A stretch of 64,000 nucleotides of DNA from Nesterenkonia sedimenti (lineage in GTDB: Bacteria > Actinomycetota > Actinomycetes > Actinomycetales > Micrococcaceae). The notes beneath the pieces were generated by a model. That model did not search any database. It was not told the DNA's origin and worked only from the letters and a program-made list of their open reading frames with translations. The first letter of the stretch is position 1. Each line of letters starts with the position of its first letter. The DNA lies in assembly GCF_012641515.1 (NCBI RefSeq), contig NZ_JABAHY010000001.1, positions 248,001 to 312,000 on the forward strand, in the 5' to 3' direction. Shown one piece after another: positions 1-7,984 of this stretch. A program made the position numbers and the translations under genes.

Positions 1-35
1 TGGTGCAACGGTGCATGGCGTAGGTTCTTGAATTG

Positions 36-53
36 TAGTGATCTTCATCACTA
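36..53. promoter_or_regulatory. Inverted repeat, candidate operator upstream of the aldehyde dehydrogenase
   Basis: A perfect 7-bp inverted repeat, TAGTGAT-CTTC-ATCACTA, lies 28 bases before the aldehyde dehydrogenase start codon. It could be a repressor or activator site, or a leader hairpin. No binding protein is identifiable. A similar repeat (TAGTGGT/ACCACTA) lies in front of the alcohol dehydrogenase gene at about 22.96 kb. Confidence 0.3.
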
Positions 54-81
54 TCCTTGACCTGACGACAAAGGAGTCACC

Positions 82-1605
82 ATGACCGTATATGCACAGC
101 CCGGCACTGAGGGAAGCACCGTCAGCTTTAAGTCTCGGTACGAGAACTTCATCGGCGGCGAATGGGTGGCCCCGGTCAAGGGCCAATACTTTGAGAACCC
201 CTCGCCGGTGACCGGAAAGACCTTTACTGAGGTGGCGCGCTCCACTGCCGAGGACATTGAGCTGGCCCTGGACGCCGCCCACAAGGCAGCCCCGGCCTGG
301 GGGAAGACCTCAGTGGCTGAACGTGGCGTACTGCTGAACAGAATCGCTGATCGGATCGAGGAGAACCTCGAAGCTCTGGCCGTGGCAGAAACCTGGGAGA
401 ACGGCAAGCCGGTGCGCGAGACTCTGGCCGCGGACCTGCCGCTGGCTGTAGACCACTTCCGCTACTTCGCCGGGGTGATCCGTGCCCAGGAGGGCGGGAT
501 CAGTGAGATTGACTCCAGCACTGTGGCCTATCACTACCACGAGCCGCTGGGCGTGGTCGGTCAGATCATCCCCTGGAACTTCCCCATCCTGATGGCAGTC
601 TGGAAGTTGGCGCCGGCCCTGGCCGCGGGCAACGCTGTGGTGCTCAAACCTGCCGAGCAGACGCCCAGCTCCATCCTGGTGCTCATGGAGCTGATCCAGG
701 ACATCCTGCCTGCCGGCGTGGTCAACGTGGTCAACGGGTTCGGCACCGAGGCCGGAGCGCCGCTGGCCTCCAACCCGCGGATCAAGAAGATCGCCTTTAC
801 CGGAGAGACCACCACCGGCCGGCTGATCATGCAGTACGCCAGCCAGAACCTGATCCCGGTCACTCTGGAGCTGGGCGGGAAGTCCCCGAACATCTTCTTC
901 GAGGATGTGGCCGCCGCAGATGACGCCTTCTACGACAAGGCTCTGGAGGGCTTCACCATGTTCGCCCTGAACCAGGGAGAGGTCTGCACCTGCCCCTCCC
1001 GGGCGCTGATCCAGTCCACCATCATTGATGAGTTCCTGGACAAGGCAGTGGCCCGCACCAAGGCGGTGAAGCAGGGCAACCCGCTGGACACCGAGACCCA
1101 GGTGGGCGCCCAGGCCTCCAATGACCAGCTGGAGAAGATCCTCAGCTACCTGGACATCGGCCAGAAAGAGGGCGCAGAGGTGCTCACTGGCGGTTCGCGG
1201 TTGCAGCTGGAGGGTGATCTCGCCGAGGGCTACTACGTGGAGCCGACCATCTTCCGCGGCAATAACAAGATGCGTGTCTTCCAAGAGGAGATCTTCGGAC
1301 CGGTGGTCTCGGTGACCGAGTTCACCGATTACCAGGATGCCATCTCCATCGCCAATGACACTCTCTACGGACTGGGGGCCGGAGTCTGGGCGCGCAGCGG
1401 CAACACCGCCTATCAGGCGGGGCGCGATATTCAGGCCGGCCGAGTCTGGACCAACTGCTACCACCAGTACCCGGCACACGCTGCATTCGGTGGGTACAAG
1501 CAGTCCGGCATTGGGCGGGAGAATCACCTGATGATGCTGGCCCACTACCAGCAGACCAAGAACCTGCTGGTCAGCTACAGCGAAGACAAGCTGGGATTCT
1601 TCTGA
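82..1605 (+). CDS. exaC: NAD-dependent (acet)aldehyde dehydrogenase, ExaC type
   Basis: This 507-residue protein has the usual length of the aldehyde dehydrogenase family. It should oxidise acetaldehyde or a similar short aldehyde to the acid with NAD in the cytoplasm. The NAD-binding segment contains IIPWNFP and FTGETTTG. The general-base glutamate is in the [11 protein letters not shown] block and the nucleophile is Cys302 in [12 protein letters not shown] second Cys two residues later is typical of the ExaC/AcoD subgroup. The start is supported by AAAGGAG eight bases upstream. A DUF779 gene follows within 30 bases on the same strand, the usual partner of this subgroup, so the two are probably one operon. 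The exact substrate is inferred from the family. Confidence 0.9.
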   Translation: MTVYAQPGTEGSTVSFKSRYENFIGGEWVAPVKGQYFENPSPVTGKTFTEVARSTAEDIELALDAAHKAAPAWGKTSVAERGVLLNRIADRIEENLEALAVAETWENGKPVRETLAADLPLAVDHFRYFAGVIRAQEGGISEIDSSTVAYHYHEPLGVVGQIIPWNFPILMAVWKLAPALAAGNAVVLKPAEQTPSSILVLMELIQDILPAGVVNVVNGFGTEAGAPLASNPRIKKIAFTGETTTGRLIMQYASQNLIPVTLELGGKSPNIFFEDVAAADDAFYDKALEGFTMFALNQGEVCTCPSRALIQSTIIDEFLDKAVARTKAVKQGNPLDTETQVGAQASNDQLEKILSYLDIGQKEGAEVLTGGSRLQLEGDLAEGYYVEPTIFRGNNKMRVFQEEIFGPVVSVTEFTDYQDAISIANDTLYGLGAGVWARSGNTAYQAGRDIQAGRVWTNCYHQYPAHAAFGGYKQSGIGRENHLMMLAHYQQTKNLLVSYSEDKLGFF

Positions 1606-1632
1606 GTTAGTTCCGGCGAAAGGAGCCAAGCC

Positions 1633-2031
1633 ATGGGTGCTGAGCGCGTTGCAGTAACAGATGATGCTGCCGCTCTGCTGCGTCAGCTCCGTGACGAGCA
1701 CGGACAGCCGCTGATGTTCCACCAGTCAGGAGGATGCTGCGACGGCTCGGCACCCATGTGCTATACCCAAGGGACTTTCATGACCGGGCCCCAAGATGTG
1801 CTGCTGGGTCAGCTGCAGCCGGGCACACCGGAGCCGGTTCCAGTGTGGATATCCAAACCCCAGTTCGAATACTGGTCGCATACCCACATCACCATTGATG
1901 TCACGCCCGGCCGAGGCTCGGGATTCAGCATTGAGGGCCCCACCGGGAACCGGTTCATCGTACGATCCCGTCTCTTCACCGAACAGGAGACCGCACAGCT
2001 GGAACCGGTCAGCTACGGCTCAGCAGTCTGA
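1633..2031 (+). CDS. DUF779 domain protein, partner of the aldehyde dehydrogenase
   Basis: A 132-residue protein of the DUF779 family, recognised by the HQSGGCCDGSAPMCY block near residues 31-45 and by its position directly behind an ExaC-type aldehyde dehydrogenase. The adjacent cysteines and the histidine suggest a metal or redox site, but the biochemical role is not known. The start follows GAAAGGAG with good spacing. It ends 19 bases before the convergent GH13 gene, and I see no clear terminator hairpin between them. Confidence 0.8.
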   Translation: MGAERVAVTDDAAALLRQLRDEHGQPLMFHQSGGCCDGSAPMCYTQGTFMTGPQDVLLGQLQPGTPEPVPVWISKPQFEYWSHTHITIDVTPGRGSGFSIEGPTGNRFIVRSRLFTEQETAQLEPVSYGSAV

Positions 2032-2050
2032 CCCAACTGGTCTGTGGGAT

Positions 2051-3964
2051 TCAGGGAACGACGACGCCGGGCAGCCGCCAGACCGCGAATCCCGGCCCTT
2101 GGCTGCCCAAGGTCAGTACATCGGCGCCGAGACCGAGCTCTGCGTTGCCGAAGAGCGGCCGAGCATCCTGGGCTCCGCCGCTGAGCAGCGCTGAGGGAAG
2201 TTCCGCCCGCCACTGCTGGTCCGCTGCTGGCGCTGCGGCCAGCACCAGCAACGTCTCCTGGGTCGATTCGCGCAGGAACACCACAGCCTGTTCGTCGACA
2301 TACAACCAGCGCATGCCCCCGGTGCGCAGAACCGCATGCTGCCGCCGCAGGGCGATCAATTCCTGGTACAGGCCCAGCCGCTGCACAGTCACCGGTTCCT
2401 CCCGGCTGTCCCAGGGAATAGGGGTGCGGCTGATCTCTCCGTCTGCGCCGGTGAGGCCAAACTCGTCCCCGGCGAACAGAGTGGGCAGCCCCGGCAGGGT
2501 CATCTGCAGGCCCACTGCGATAGGCACCGTCCCGGCTCCGGCATTATGCGCGAACCGGGCGGTGTCATGGGTGTCCAGCGGAAGCATATTTCCCAGCCGG
2601 ATGCGCCAGGGGATCGGCGCGTTGAACCGGTCCACCGCAGCGGCAAAGTCCCGGGCCGAGCCCTGGGGAATGCCCCCGGCAGGTTGGCCGAAGAACCAAG
2701 GAACAGTCTCCTGGTTCCCCTGGGCGTTTAGGTACGGGGCGCCCTCGGGCGCGGAGAGCCAGCTCCACAGCGGCCGGGTGAAAGAGGGGTAGGTCATCGC
2801 CCCATGCCAAGCGTCGCCGGTGAGATCACTGGTGGCATCATTGGTGGACTCGGCAAGCAGGATGGAGTCAGGCTTAACCTGCTCCATGGTCCGGCGCAGG
2901 ATCTGGCGCACCTCAGCATTGAGGTCGACCTCGCCGAGCCGGCCGGTCATATTGGCCACATCAATCCGCCAGCCATCCAAGTTGAACGGCGGCTTCAGCC
3001 AATGCGCCACCACCGAGTCGGGCCCCTCGATGAACGCCTCGCGAAGCTCCTGGGAGGCCCAGTTGAACTTCGGCAGGGTGGCCGTACCCAACCAGGATTC
3101 GTAGCTGCCCTGTGCATCGAAGTAGTAGTAGCTGCGCTCCGGTGAGTCTGGATCGGCCAGTGCCCGCTGGAACCACTCATGCCGGTCACCGGAGTGATTG
3201 GTGGTCAGATCACCTATCACCTTCATGCCCCGAGCGTGGGCGGCCTCCACCAGCCGGATCAGGGCCTCCTCACCACCCAGCAGCGGGTCTACGGCGGTGA
3301 AGCTTGAAGCATCGTAGCGGTGGTTTGAGGCGCCCGGAAAGAAGGGGGTGAGGTACAGGATCTGCACCCCGAGCCAGTCCAGGTGATCCAACCGGTCTGT
3401 GATCCCGTCCAGGTCCCCGCCGTAGAACTGACAGACCCGGGCCGGCATGACCGGATCTACCGGGTCCGCCCAGCTGGCCGGCTGCGCCCACTCAGGAAGG
3501 CTGCGCGAGGCAGCCTCTGCAGAGCGGGCAAAGCGGTCCGGGAAAATCTGGTACATCACCGAGTCGGTCAGCCACTGTGGCGGTGCGGGATGGCTCAGCA
3601 GCCGGAAGTCATAGGAGTCGAGGACTTCACCCCGGTGGGTACCAGCCTGATTGACCCACTCGATGGTGGGGGCAGAGCCCGGTCCGGGGGCGTCGTCGTG
3701 GATCAGCATCCACCGGTAGCCATGGCCGGGGTTGGCCACGGTGATCTCTGCCTGCCACCAGTCCCAGCCCGCCGTACGGCCCAGCCGCCTGGCAGTGTTC
3801 CAGTGGGGCTCGTGATCGGGGTTTGAGCGGATGATCACCTCCCGCAGCGCGGGGTACCCTGCCGGCACGCGGAGCCGGAGGCTGACCCGCTCGCCGAGCT
3901 GCGGTGTCTGGGTGGAGACATACAGCGGGGAGCCATCATGGTGGGGGAGGGGGTGGCCGGTCAC
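2051..3964 (-). CDS. GH13 alpha-amylase family enzyme, neopullulanase/cyclomaltodextrinase-like
   Basis: A 637-residue cytoplasmic (no signal peptide) glycoside hydrolase of family 13. An N-terminal beta-domain of about 120 residues resembles the CBM34-type domain of neopullulanases. The catalytic barrel carries the conserved regions DLTTNHSGD, GWRIDVANM (nucleophile Asp), LLAESTND (acid Glu) and DTHDTARF (third Asp). It should hydrolyse imported maltodextrins or cyclodextrins to maltose and glucose. It is the last gene of the malE-malF-malG run: its GTG start overlaps the malG stop as GTGA. Exact specificity (cyclodextrin, pullulan or linear dextrin) cannot be read from sequence. Confidence 0.85.
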   Translation of the reverse strand: MTGHPLPHHDGSPLYVSTQTPQLGERVSLRLRVPAGYPALREVIIRSNPDHEPHWNTARRLGRTAGWDWWQAEITVANPGHGYRWMLIHDDAPGPGSAPTIEWVNQAGTHRGEVLDSYDFRLLSHPAPPQWLTDSVMYQIFPDRFARSAEAASRSLPEWAQPASWADPVDPVMPARVCQFYGGDLDGITDRLDHLDWLGVQILYLTPFFPGASNHRYDASSFTAVDPLLGGEEALIRLVEAAHARGMKVIGDLTTNHSGDRHEWFQRALADPDSPERSYYYFDAQGSYESWLGTATLPKFNWASQELREAFIEGPDSVVAHWLKPPFNLDGWRIDVANMTGRLGEVDLNAEVRQILRRTMEQVKPDSILLAESTNDATSDLTGDAWHGAMTYPSFTRPLWSWLSAPEGAPYLNAQGNQETVPWFFGQPAGGIPQGSARDFAAAVDRFNAPIPWRIRLGNMLPLDTHDTARFAHNAGAGTVPIAVGLQMTLPGLPTLFAGDEFGLTGADGEISRTPIPWDSREEPVTVQRLGLYQELIALRRQHAVLRTGGMRWLYVDEQAVVFLRESTQETLLVLAAAPAADQQWRAELPSALLSGGAQDARPLFGNAELGLGADVLTLGSQGPGFAVWRLPGVVVP

Positions 3965-4842
3965 TTCACACTCCCTGCCACGAGTCCAGAGACGATATAG
4001 CGCTGCAGCAGCAGGAACAGGGCCACCGGAATGATGGCCGCCAGCACCGCCCCTGCGGCAAAGATGGACCAGTTCTGCGAGGTCTCCTGGGAGATGAACT
4101 GGTAGAGGCCCACTGCCAGGGTTTGCCGTTCAGGGTCGCGCAGCAGCACTGAGGCGATCACGAACTCACTGAGTGTTCCCACCAGGGAGAGCAGGGCCAC
4201 CACCGCGAGGATCGGAGAGACCAGCGGCAGGATGATGGTGAAAAAGATCCGGGCATGGCCGGCGCCGTCGATCCGGGCGGCCTCATCGATGGAGGTGGGC
4301 ACCGTGTTGAAGAACCCGTACATCAGATAGGTGTTCACCCCCAGCGCTCCGCCCAGGTAGACCATGATCAACCCGATCTGGCTGTTCAGACCGATTGCCG
4401 GAAAGACCTCCCCGATGCCCAGCATTAGGAGGAAGATCGCCACCATGGCCAGCAGCTGGGGGAACATCTGCACCAGCACCAGGGTGATCAGGCCGAACCG
4501 GCGGCCGGTGAACCGCATGCGGGAGAATGCATAGGCGGCCAGAGCACCCAGCAGCACTGATCCGGCCGAGGCGGAGAGCCCGATGAACAGTGTGTTGAGG
4601 AACCAGGCGGCATAGGGCTGCTGGGGCCGGTTGAACAGTTCGATGTAGCTGTCCAGGCTGAAATTGCTGAACAGACTGTTCGCGGTGATCAATGTTCCGC
4701 CGGGGTTCAGCGAGGCGGAGAAGACATAGACCAGGGGGAATACGCAGAAAAGTACAACGGCGGCGCCCACCAGGTGGCGCCAGCCGGTCTCCCGCCACCA
4801 GCGTCTGAAGGGGCGGCGCAGGCTGACCTGTGAGTCCTGCAT
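3961..4842 (-). CDS. malG: Maltodextrin ABC transporter permease MalG
   Basis: A 293-residue inner-membrane permease with six predicted membrane segments, the first at about residues 25-45. The cytoplasmic EAA loop is visible as IDEAARIDGAGHARIFFTII near residue 200, where the ATPase would dock. It pairs with MalF, which ends one base upstream. Family and context indicate uptake of maltose or maltodextrin. No ATP-hydrolysing subunit is encoded nearby, so a shared MsmK/MalK-type ATPase from elsewhere must be used. The end overlaps the next gene by four bases, indicating translational coupling. Confidence 0.88.
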   Translation of the reverse strand: MQDSQVSLRRPFRRWWRETGWRHLVGAAVVLFCVFPLVYVFSASLNPGGTLITANSLFSNFSLDSYIELFNRPQQPYAAWFLNTLFIGLSASAGSVLLGALAAYAFSRMRFTGRRFGLITLVLVQMFPQLLAMVAIFLLMLGIGEVFPAIGLNSQIGLIMVYLGGALGVNTYLMYGFFNTVPTSIDEAARIDGAGHARIFFTIILPLVSPILAVVALLSLVGTLSEFVIASVLLRDPERQTLAVGLYQFISQETSQNWSIFAAGAVLAAIIPVALFLLLQRYIVSGLVAGSVK

Positions 4843-4843
4843 A

Positions 4844-6484
4844 TCAGTTCAGCTCCTCGAAGGATTTGGTCTTCCGGAACGCGATCACAGAGATGGTTCC
4901 GACAATGATGAAGATAAGGATGGAGAAGGCGCTGGCCAGCCCGTAGTCGGCCTGGGAACCCACGAACGCCACCTTGTAGACCATGGAGATCAGAATGTCG
5001 GTAGAGCCCACGTTCACCCCTGCGGAGACATCCCGTGGCCCGCCCCCGGTTAGCATGTACACCAGGTTGAAGTTGTTGAAGTTGAAGGCGAAGGAGCTGA
5101 TCAGCAGTGGGGCGATTGCAGTCAGCAGCAGTGGCAGTTTGATGCTTCGGAAGGCCTGGAACGGTTTGGCTCCGTCCATCTGGGCTGCCTCGGAGAGCTC
5201 CTCCGGGATGGCCTGCAGGGCGCCGGTGCAGACCAGGAACATATAGGGGAAGCCCAGCCAGAGGTTGACGATCAGGATGCTCAGCTTGGCCAGCCAGGGG
5301 TCGGTGAGCCAGGGGATGGCGGCTCCGCCGAAGAGCACATTATTGATGAACCCGAACTCCTGGTTCATCATCCCGGCCCAGACCAGGGCGGAGAGGAATC
5401 CGGGGAAGGCATAGGGCAGGATCATCACCAGCCGGTAGTACTTTCGGGACTTCATCCGCCGGTCGTTGAACACTACGGCCAGGAACAGTCCCAGGATGAA
5501 GGTGGTGGCCACCGAAAGGAAGGCAAAGGCAAAGGTCCACAGGGTGACATAGATCAGCGGGCCACGGATGGAGTCCTCGGTGACGGCGCGGACAAAGTTG
5601 TCCATGCCCACGTTGATCTGCCAACCGGGCATCAGCTGCTCGCCGGACTCATTGGCGAAGGCGCCCTCTCCAGTGTCCCGGTAGACCTCACCTGTCTCGG
5701 TATTGGTCATAGTGTCGGCGGACTCGTCGTACTCATAGCGCGAGGTGTACTGGTAAGCCCGCTGGCCGTCCTGGGTGCGCAGATAACCGTCATTGGGGTC
5801 CTCGCTGATCGGGACCACTAGGTTGGTGACCTCTTGCTGCCGGTTCAGCAGCTCAGCGAAGGAAAGCAGCTCATAGCCCTCTGCCGCCACCACTCGGCCC
5901 TCATCCAGTACCGCGCCCTCAAGTGGCTCCAATGGCTGCTCATCGGCGCCGATCATGGCGGTACCATCTGCGGTGGTCACCGCGAAGTAGAGCTCATCCG
6001 AGGTGAGCAGCTCCCCGGCCTCCTCAAACACCGAGAGCTGGTAGGTGGGGGAGTCCGGGACCCGGTCCTGGGTCTGGAGCATGATGGCGTGCACCGCATG
6101 CTCCTTGGTGGAGTTGTGCCCGGTCCCATAGTTGGTGAAGGCCACATATCCGGAGTAGAGCACCACAAAGATCTGGAAAATCAGCAGGAACACCAGACCG
6201 GGGGCGAGGTACTTGGCCGGCAGCGCGCCGCGCTGCAGATAGATCCAGGTCAGGGCCACTGCACCGAGCACCACCAGCGAACCGATCAGCCACCGATCGT
6301 TCATGAACAAGACCAGCGCCGCGTATACGGCGGTGGCGCAGAGCAGCCCTAGGACCACAATCTTGAACAGGATGAGTTTCCATCCCATGGATGTGGCGTC
6401 GATAATCTTGGCTGCCTGGCGCTGGCTCCGGGTCTGTTTCATGCTGTGCGGCTGCTTCGGCCCGCTGGTGGTGTTTTCGACCAT
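4844..6484 (-). CDS. malF: Maltodextrin ABC transporter permease MalF
   Basis: A 546-residue permease, longer than a standard 300-residue sugar permease. It has three N-terminal membrane segments (about residues 35-125), then an extracellular region of roughly 170 residues comparable in position to the P2 loop of enteric MalF, and then the permease core. The EAA loop is seen in LSEAAQMDGAKPFQAFRSI. The extracellular region contains acidic, polar stretches (for example YEYDESADTMTNTETG). It forms the channel with MalG and accepts sugar from MalE. It starts three bases after malE ends, within one operon. Confidence 0.88.
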   Translation of the reverse strand: MVENTTSGPKQPHSMKQTRSQRQAAKIIDATSMGWKLILFKIVVLGLLCATAVYAALVLFMNDRWLIGSLVVLGAVALTWIYLQRGALPAKYLAPGLVFLLIFQIFVVLYSGYVAFTNYGTGHNSTKEHAVHAIMLQTQDRVPDSPTYQLSVFEEAGELLTSDELYFAVTTADGTAMIGADEQPLEPLEGAVLDEGRVVAAEGYELLSFAELLNRQQEVTNLVVPISEDPNDGYLRTQDGQRAYQYTSRYEYDESADTMTNTETGEVYRDTGEGAFANESGEQLMPGWQINVGMDNFVRAVTEDSIRGPLIYVTLWTFAFAFLSVATTFILGLFLAVVFNDRRMKSRKYYRLVMILPYAFPGFLSALVWAGMMNQEFGFINNVLFGGAAIPWLTDPWLAKLSILIVNLWLGFPYMFLVCTGALQAIPEELSEAAQMDGAKPFQAFRSIKLPLLLTAIAPLLISSFAFNFNNFNLVYMLTGGGPRDVSAGVNVGSTDILISMVYKVAFVGSQADYGLASAFSILIFIIVGTISVIAFRKTKSFEELN

Positions 6485-6487
6485 GGG

Positions 6488-7786
6488 CTACTCGATGGCT
6501 CCTTCGACATCCTCAGCCATCTGCTCCCACAACTGTGCCGGGTCGCCGTCGCCGTTGATGATGGCGGCCTGAGTTGCGCCCCAGAAGTCCCAGACGGCAC
6601 CCATCTCCGGGACGGAGGGCATCGGCACGGCCTCGGCGCCGACCTCGCCGAAGCCGGCAACGATCTCATCATCAGCCAGGGCTGCCTCGAAGGATTCGCT
6701 CAGTGCCGGGGCGCGGCCGCCGACCTCGTAGAGGGCGGTCTGCACCTCGGGGGAGCCGATGTAGTCCACCAGGAAGGTGGTGGCGGCCAGAGTGTTATCG
6801 CTTTGGGCGGAGAGGAAAAAGCCCTGGACACCGGCGAAGGGCTGGGCGTCCTGGTCCCCGGCCGATGGGATGAAGTCGACCTCCACATTGATTCCGGCCT
6901 CTAATGCGCTGGGCACATTCCAGGGGCCGGTCAGCTGGAAGGCGGCGGAGCCATCGTTGAAGTTCTCCTCGGCCAGATCACTGTCGATATTGGTGTTCAG
7001 CACTCCTGCCTGGCCTTGCTCTGCCAACCAGTCTGCAAACTCTATACCGCCCTCGTTGCCCAGCTGGAGGTCTTCGGGGTTGTAGGTGCCGTCCTCGTTC
7101 TGCCCGAAGACCGGCGATCCGAAGGACATCTGGAAGGGGTAGAGGTGGTAGGGGTCGGCCTCATTCGGGTCCAGACCGACCACGAATGGATAGGTGGCCC
7201 CGGACTCTTCGCCGAGCTGGATCATTTCTTCGAAGCTCTCCGGTGCCTCATCGACCAGATCCGCGTTACGAAGCAGGGCGATGTTCTCGATGGAGTAGGG
7301 CACTCCGTAGACCTGGTCGTCGTAGGACCAGGCTGCCACCGCCACATCCTCGAAGTCGCCGGCAGCGTCGCCCAGCTCCACCGGGGCCACTACACCGTTG
7401 GTGACCAACACACCCAGCCAGTCATGGGCGCCGACAGCGATGTCTGGGCCCTCCCCGGTGGGAACCTGGGAGACGAACTGGTCACGAATCTCGCCGAAGT
7501 CCTGCTGGACCAGGTTAACCGCAATGCCGGTATCGGCCTCGAAGTCGCTAGCAGCATCGGCCAGCACCTCGGCGCGGTCGGCGTCGACCCACACGGTCAG
7601 CTCACCGGAGGCGTCAAGCTCCTCACCGTTGTCATCTGCGGTCTGCTCAGCGCCGCCATTTTCTGTGGCGTCAGTCTCTTCATCCGTGGTGCCGTTCTCG
7701 CCGTTGCCACCGCATGCAGTCAACGCCAGTGCGGAGACCCCGAGCAGGGCGGTGAGCCGGAGAAGTCCTTCGGGCTTCGCTCTCAT
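6488..7786 (-). CDS. malE: Maltose/maltodextrin-binding lipoprotein MalE
   Basis: An extracellular solute-binding lipoprotein of 432 residues. The N-terminus has MRAKPEG, a hydrophobic stretch and the lipobox LTAC followed by GGNG, so the protein is anchored to the membrane by the lipidated cysteine. An acidic Glu/Asp/Thr-rich linker of about 35 residues precedes the binding fold. The open frame extends 48 codons further upstream, but the ATG at 7786 is chosen because it gives a proper signal peptide and has GAGAGG in front. The longer version would run through the LacI-type operator. It is the first gene of the malE-F-G-GH13 operon. Confidence 0.9.
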   Translation of the reverse strand: MRAKPEGLLRLTALLGVSALALTACGGNGENGTTDEETDATENGGAEQTADDNGEELDASGELTVWVDADRAEVLADAASDFEADTGIAVNLVQQDFGEIRDQFVSQVPTGEGPDIAVGAHDWLGVLVTNGVVAPVELGDAAGDFEDVAVAAWSYDDQVYGVPYSIENIALLRNADLVDEAPESFEEMIQLGEESGATYPFVVGLDPNEADPYHLYPFQMSFGSPVFGQNEDGTYNPEDLQLGNEGGIEFADWLAEQGQAGVLNTNIDSDLAEENFNDGSAAFQLTGPWNVPSALEAGINVEVDFIPSAGDQDAQPFAGVQGFFLSAQSDNTLAATTFLVDYIGSPEVQTALYEVGGRAPALSESFEAALADDEIVAGFGEVGAEAVPMPSVPEMGAVWDFWGATQAAIINGDGDPAQLWEQMAEDVEGAIE

Positions 7787-7809
7787 GGTGTGCCTCTCTC
7801 TATTGAGTC

Positions 7810-7822
7810 GGAACGCTTGCAG
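7810..7822. promoter_or_regulatory. Degenerate third copy of the LacI-type operator
   Basis: GGAACGCTTGCAG matches the two full operators nearby (GGAAGCGCTTGCAG) except for one missing base in the centre. It lies between the malE start and the first full operator. It may be a weak auxiliary site or a decayed operator. Confidence 0.35.
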
Positions 7823-7836
7823 GACGAGTGATGGCA

Positions 7837-7850
7837 TGCAAGCGCTTCCA
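7837..7850. promoter_or_regulatory. LacI-family operator 1 (malE side)
   Basis: TGCAAGCGCTTCCA contains the AAGCGCTT palindrome typical of LacI/MalR-type regulators. It lies 51 bases upstream of the malE start and is the exact reverse complement of operator 2 near the divergent glucosidase gene. The LacI-family gene two steps away is the obvious candidate to bind it. Confidence 0.75.
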
Positions 7851-7956
7851 GTATGACGGGAGAATGTGACGCACGCAACTCCTGTCAGCCGAGTTATTCT
7901 GTACCCAATCCACTGCCTATCAGTCCGCATGCCTCAGGAATTGCTGCGCTGGCATA

Positions 7957-7970
7957 TGGAAGCGCTTGCA
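7957..7970. promoter_or_regulatory. LacI-family operator 2 (glucosidase side)
   Basis: TGGAAGCGCTTGCA is identical to operator 1 on the other strand and lies 15 bases upstream of the glucosidase ATG, overlapping its leader. Binding here would block initiation or early elongation of the glucosidase/regulator transcript. Centre-to-centre distance to operator 1 is 120 bases, compatible with DNA looping. Confidence 0.75.
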
Positions 7971-7984
7971 GTTAGGGTGTGCCT

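Noticed and set aside
310-1722. 470-codon open frame on the minus strand opposite the aldehyde dehydrogenase
   Set aside because: It mirrors the codon pattern of the real gene on the other strand, has no family-like motifs and no ribosome binding site. Long antisense frames are normal in high-GC DNA.
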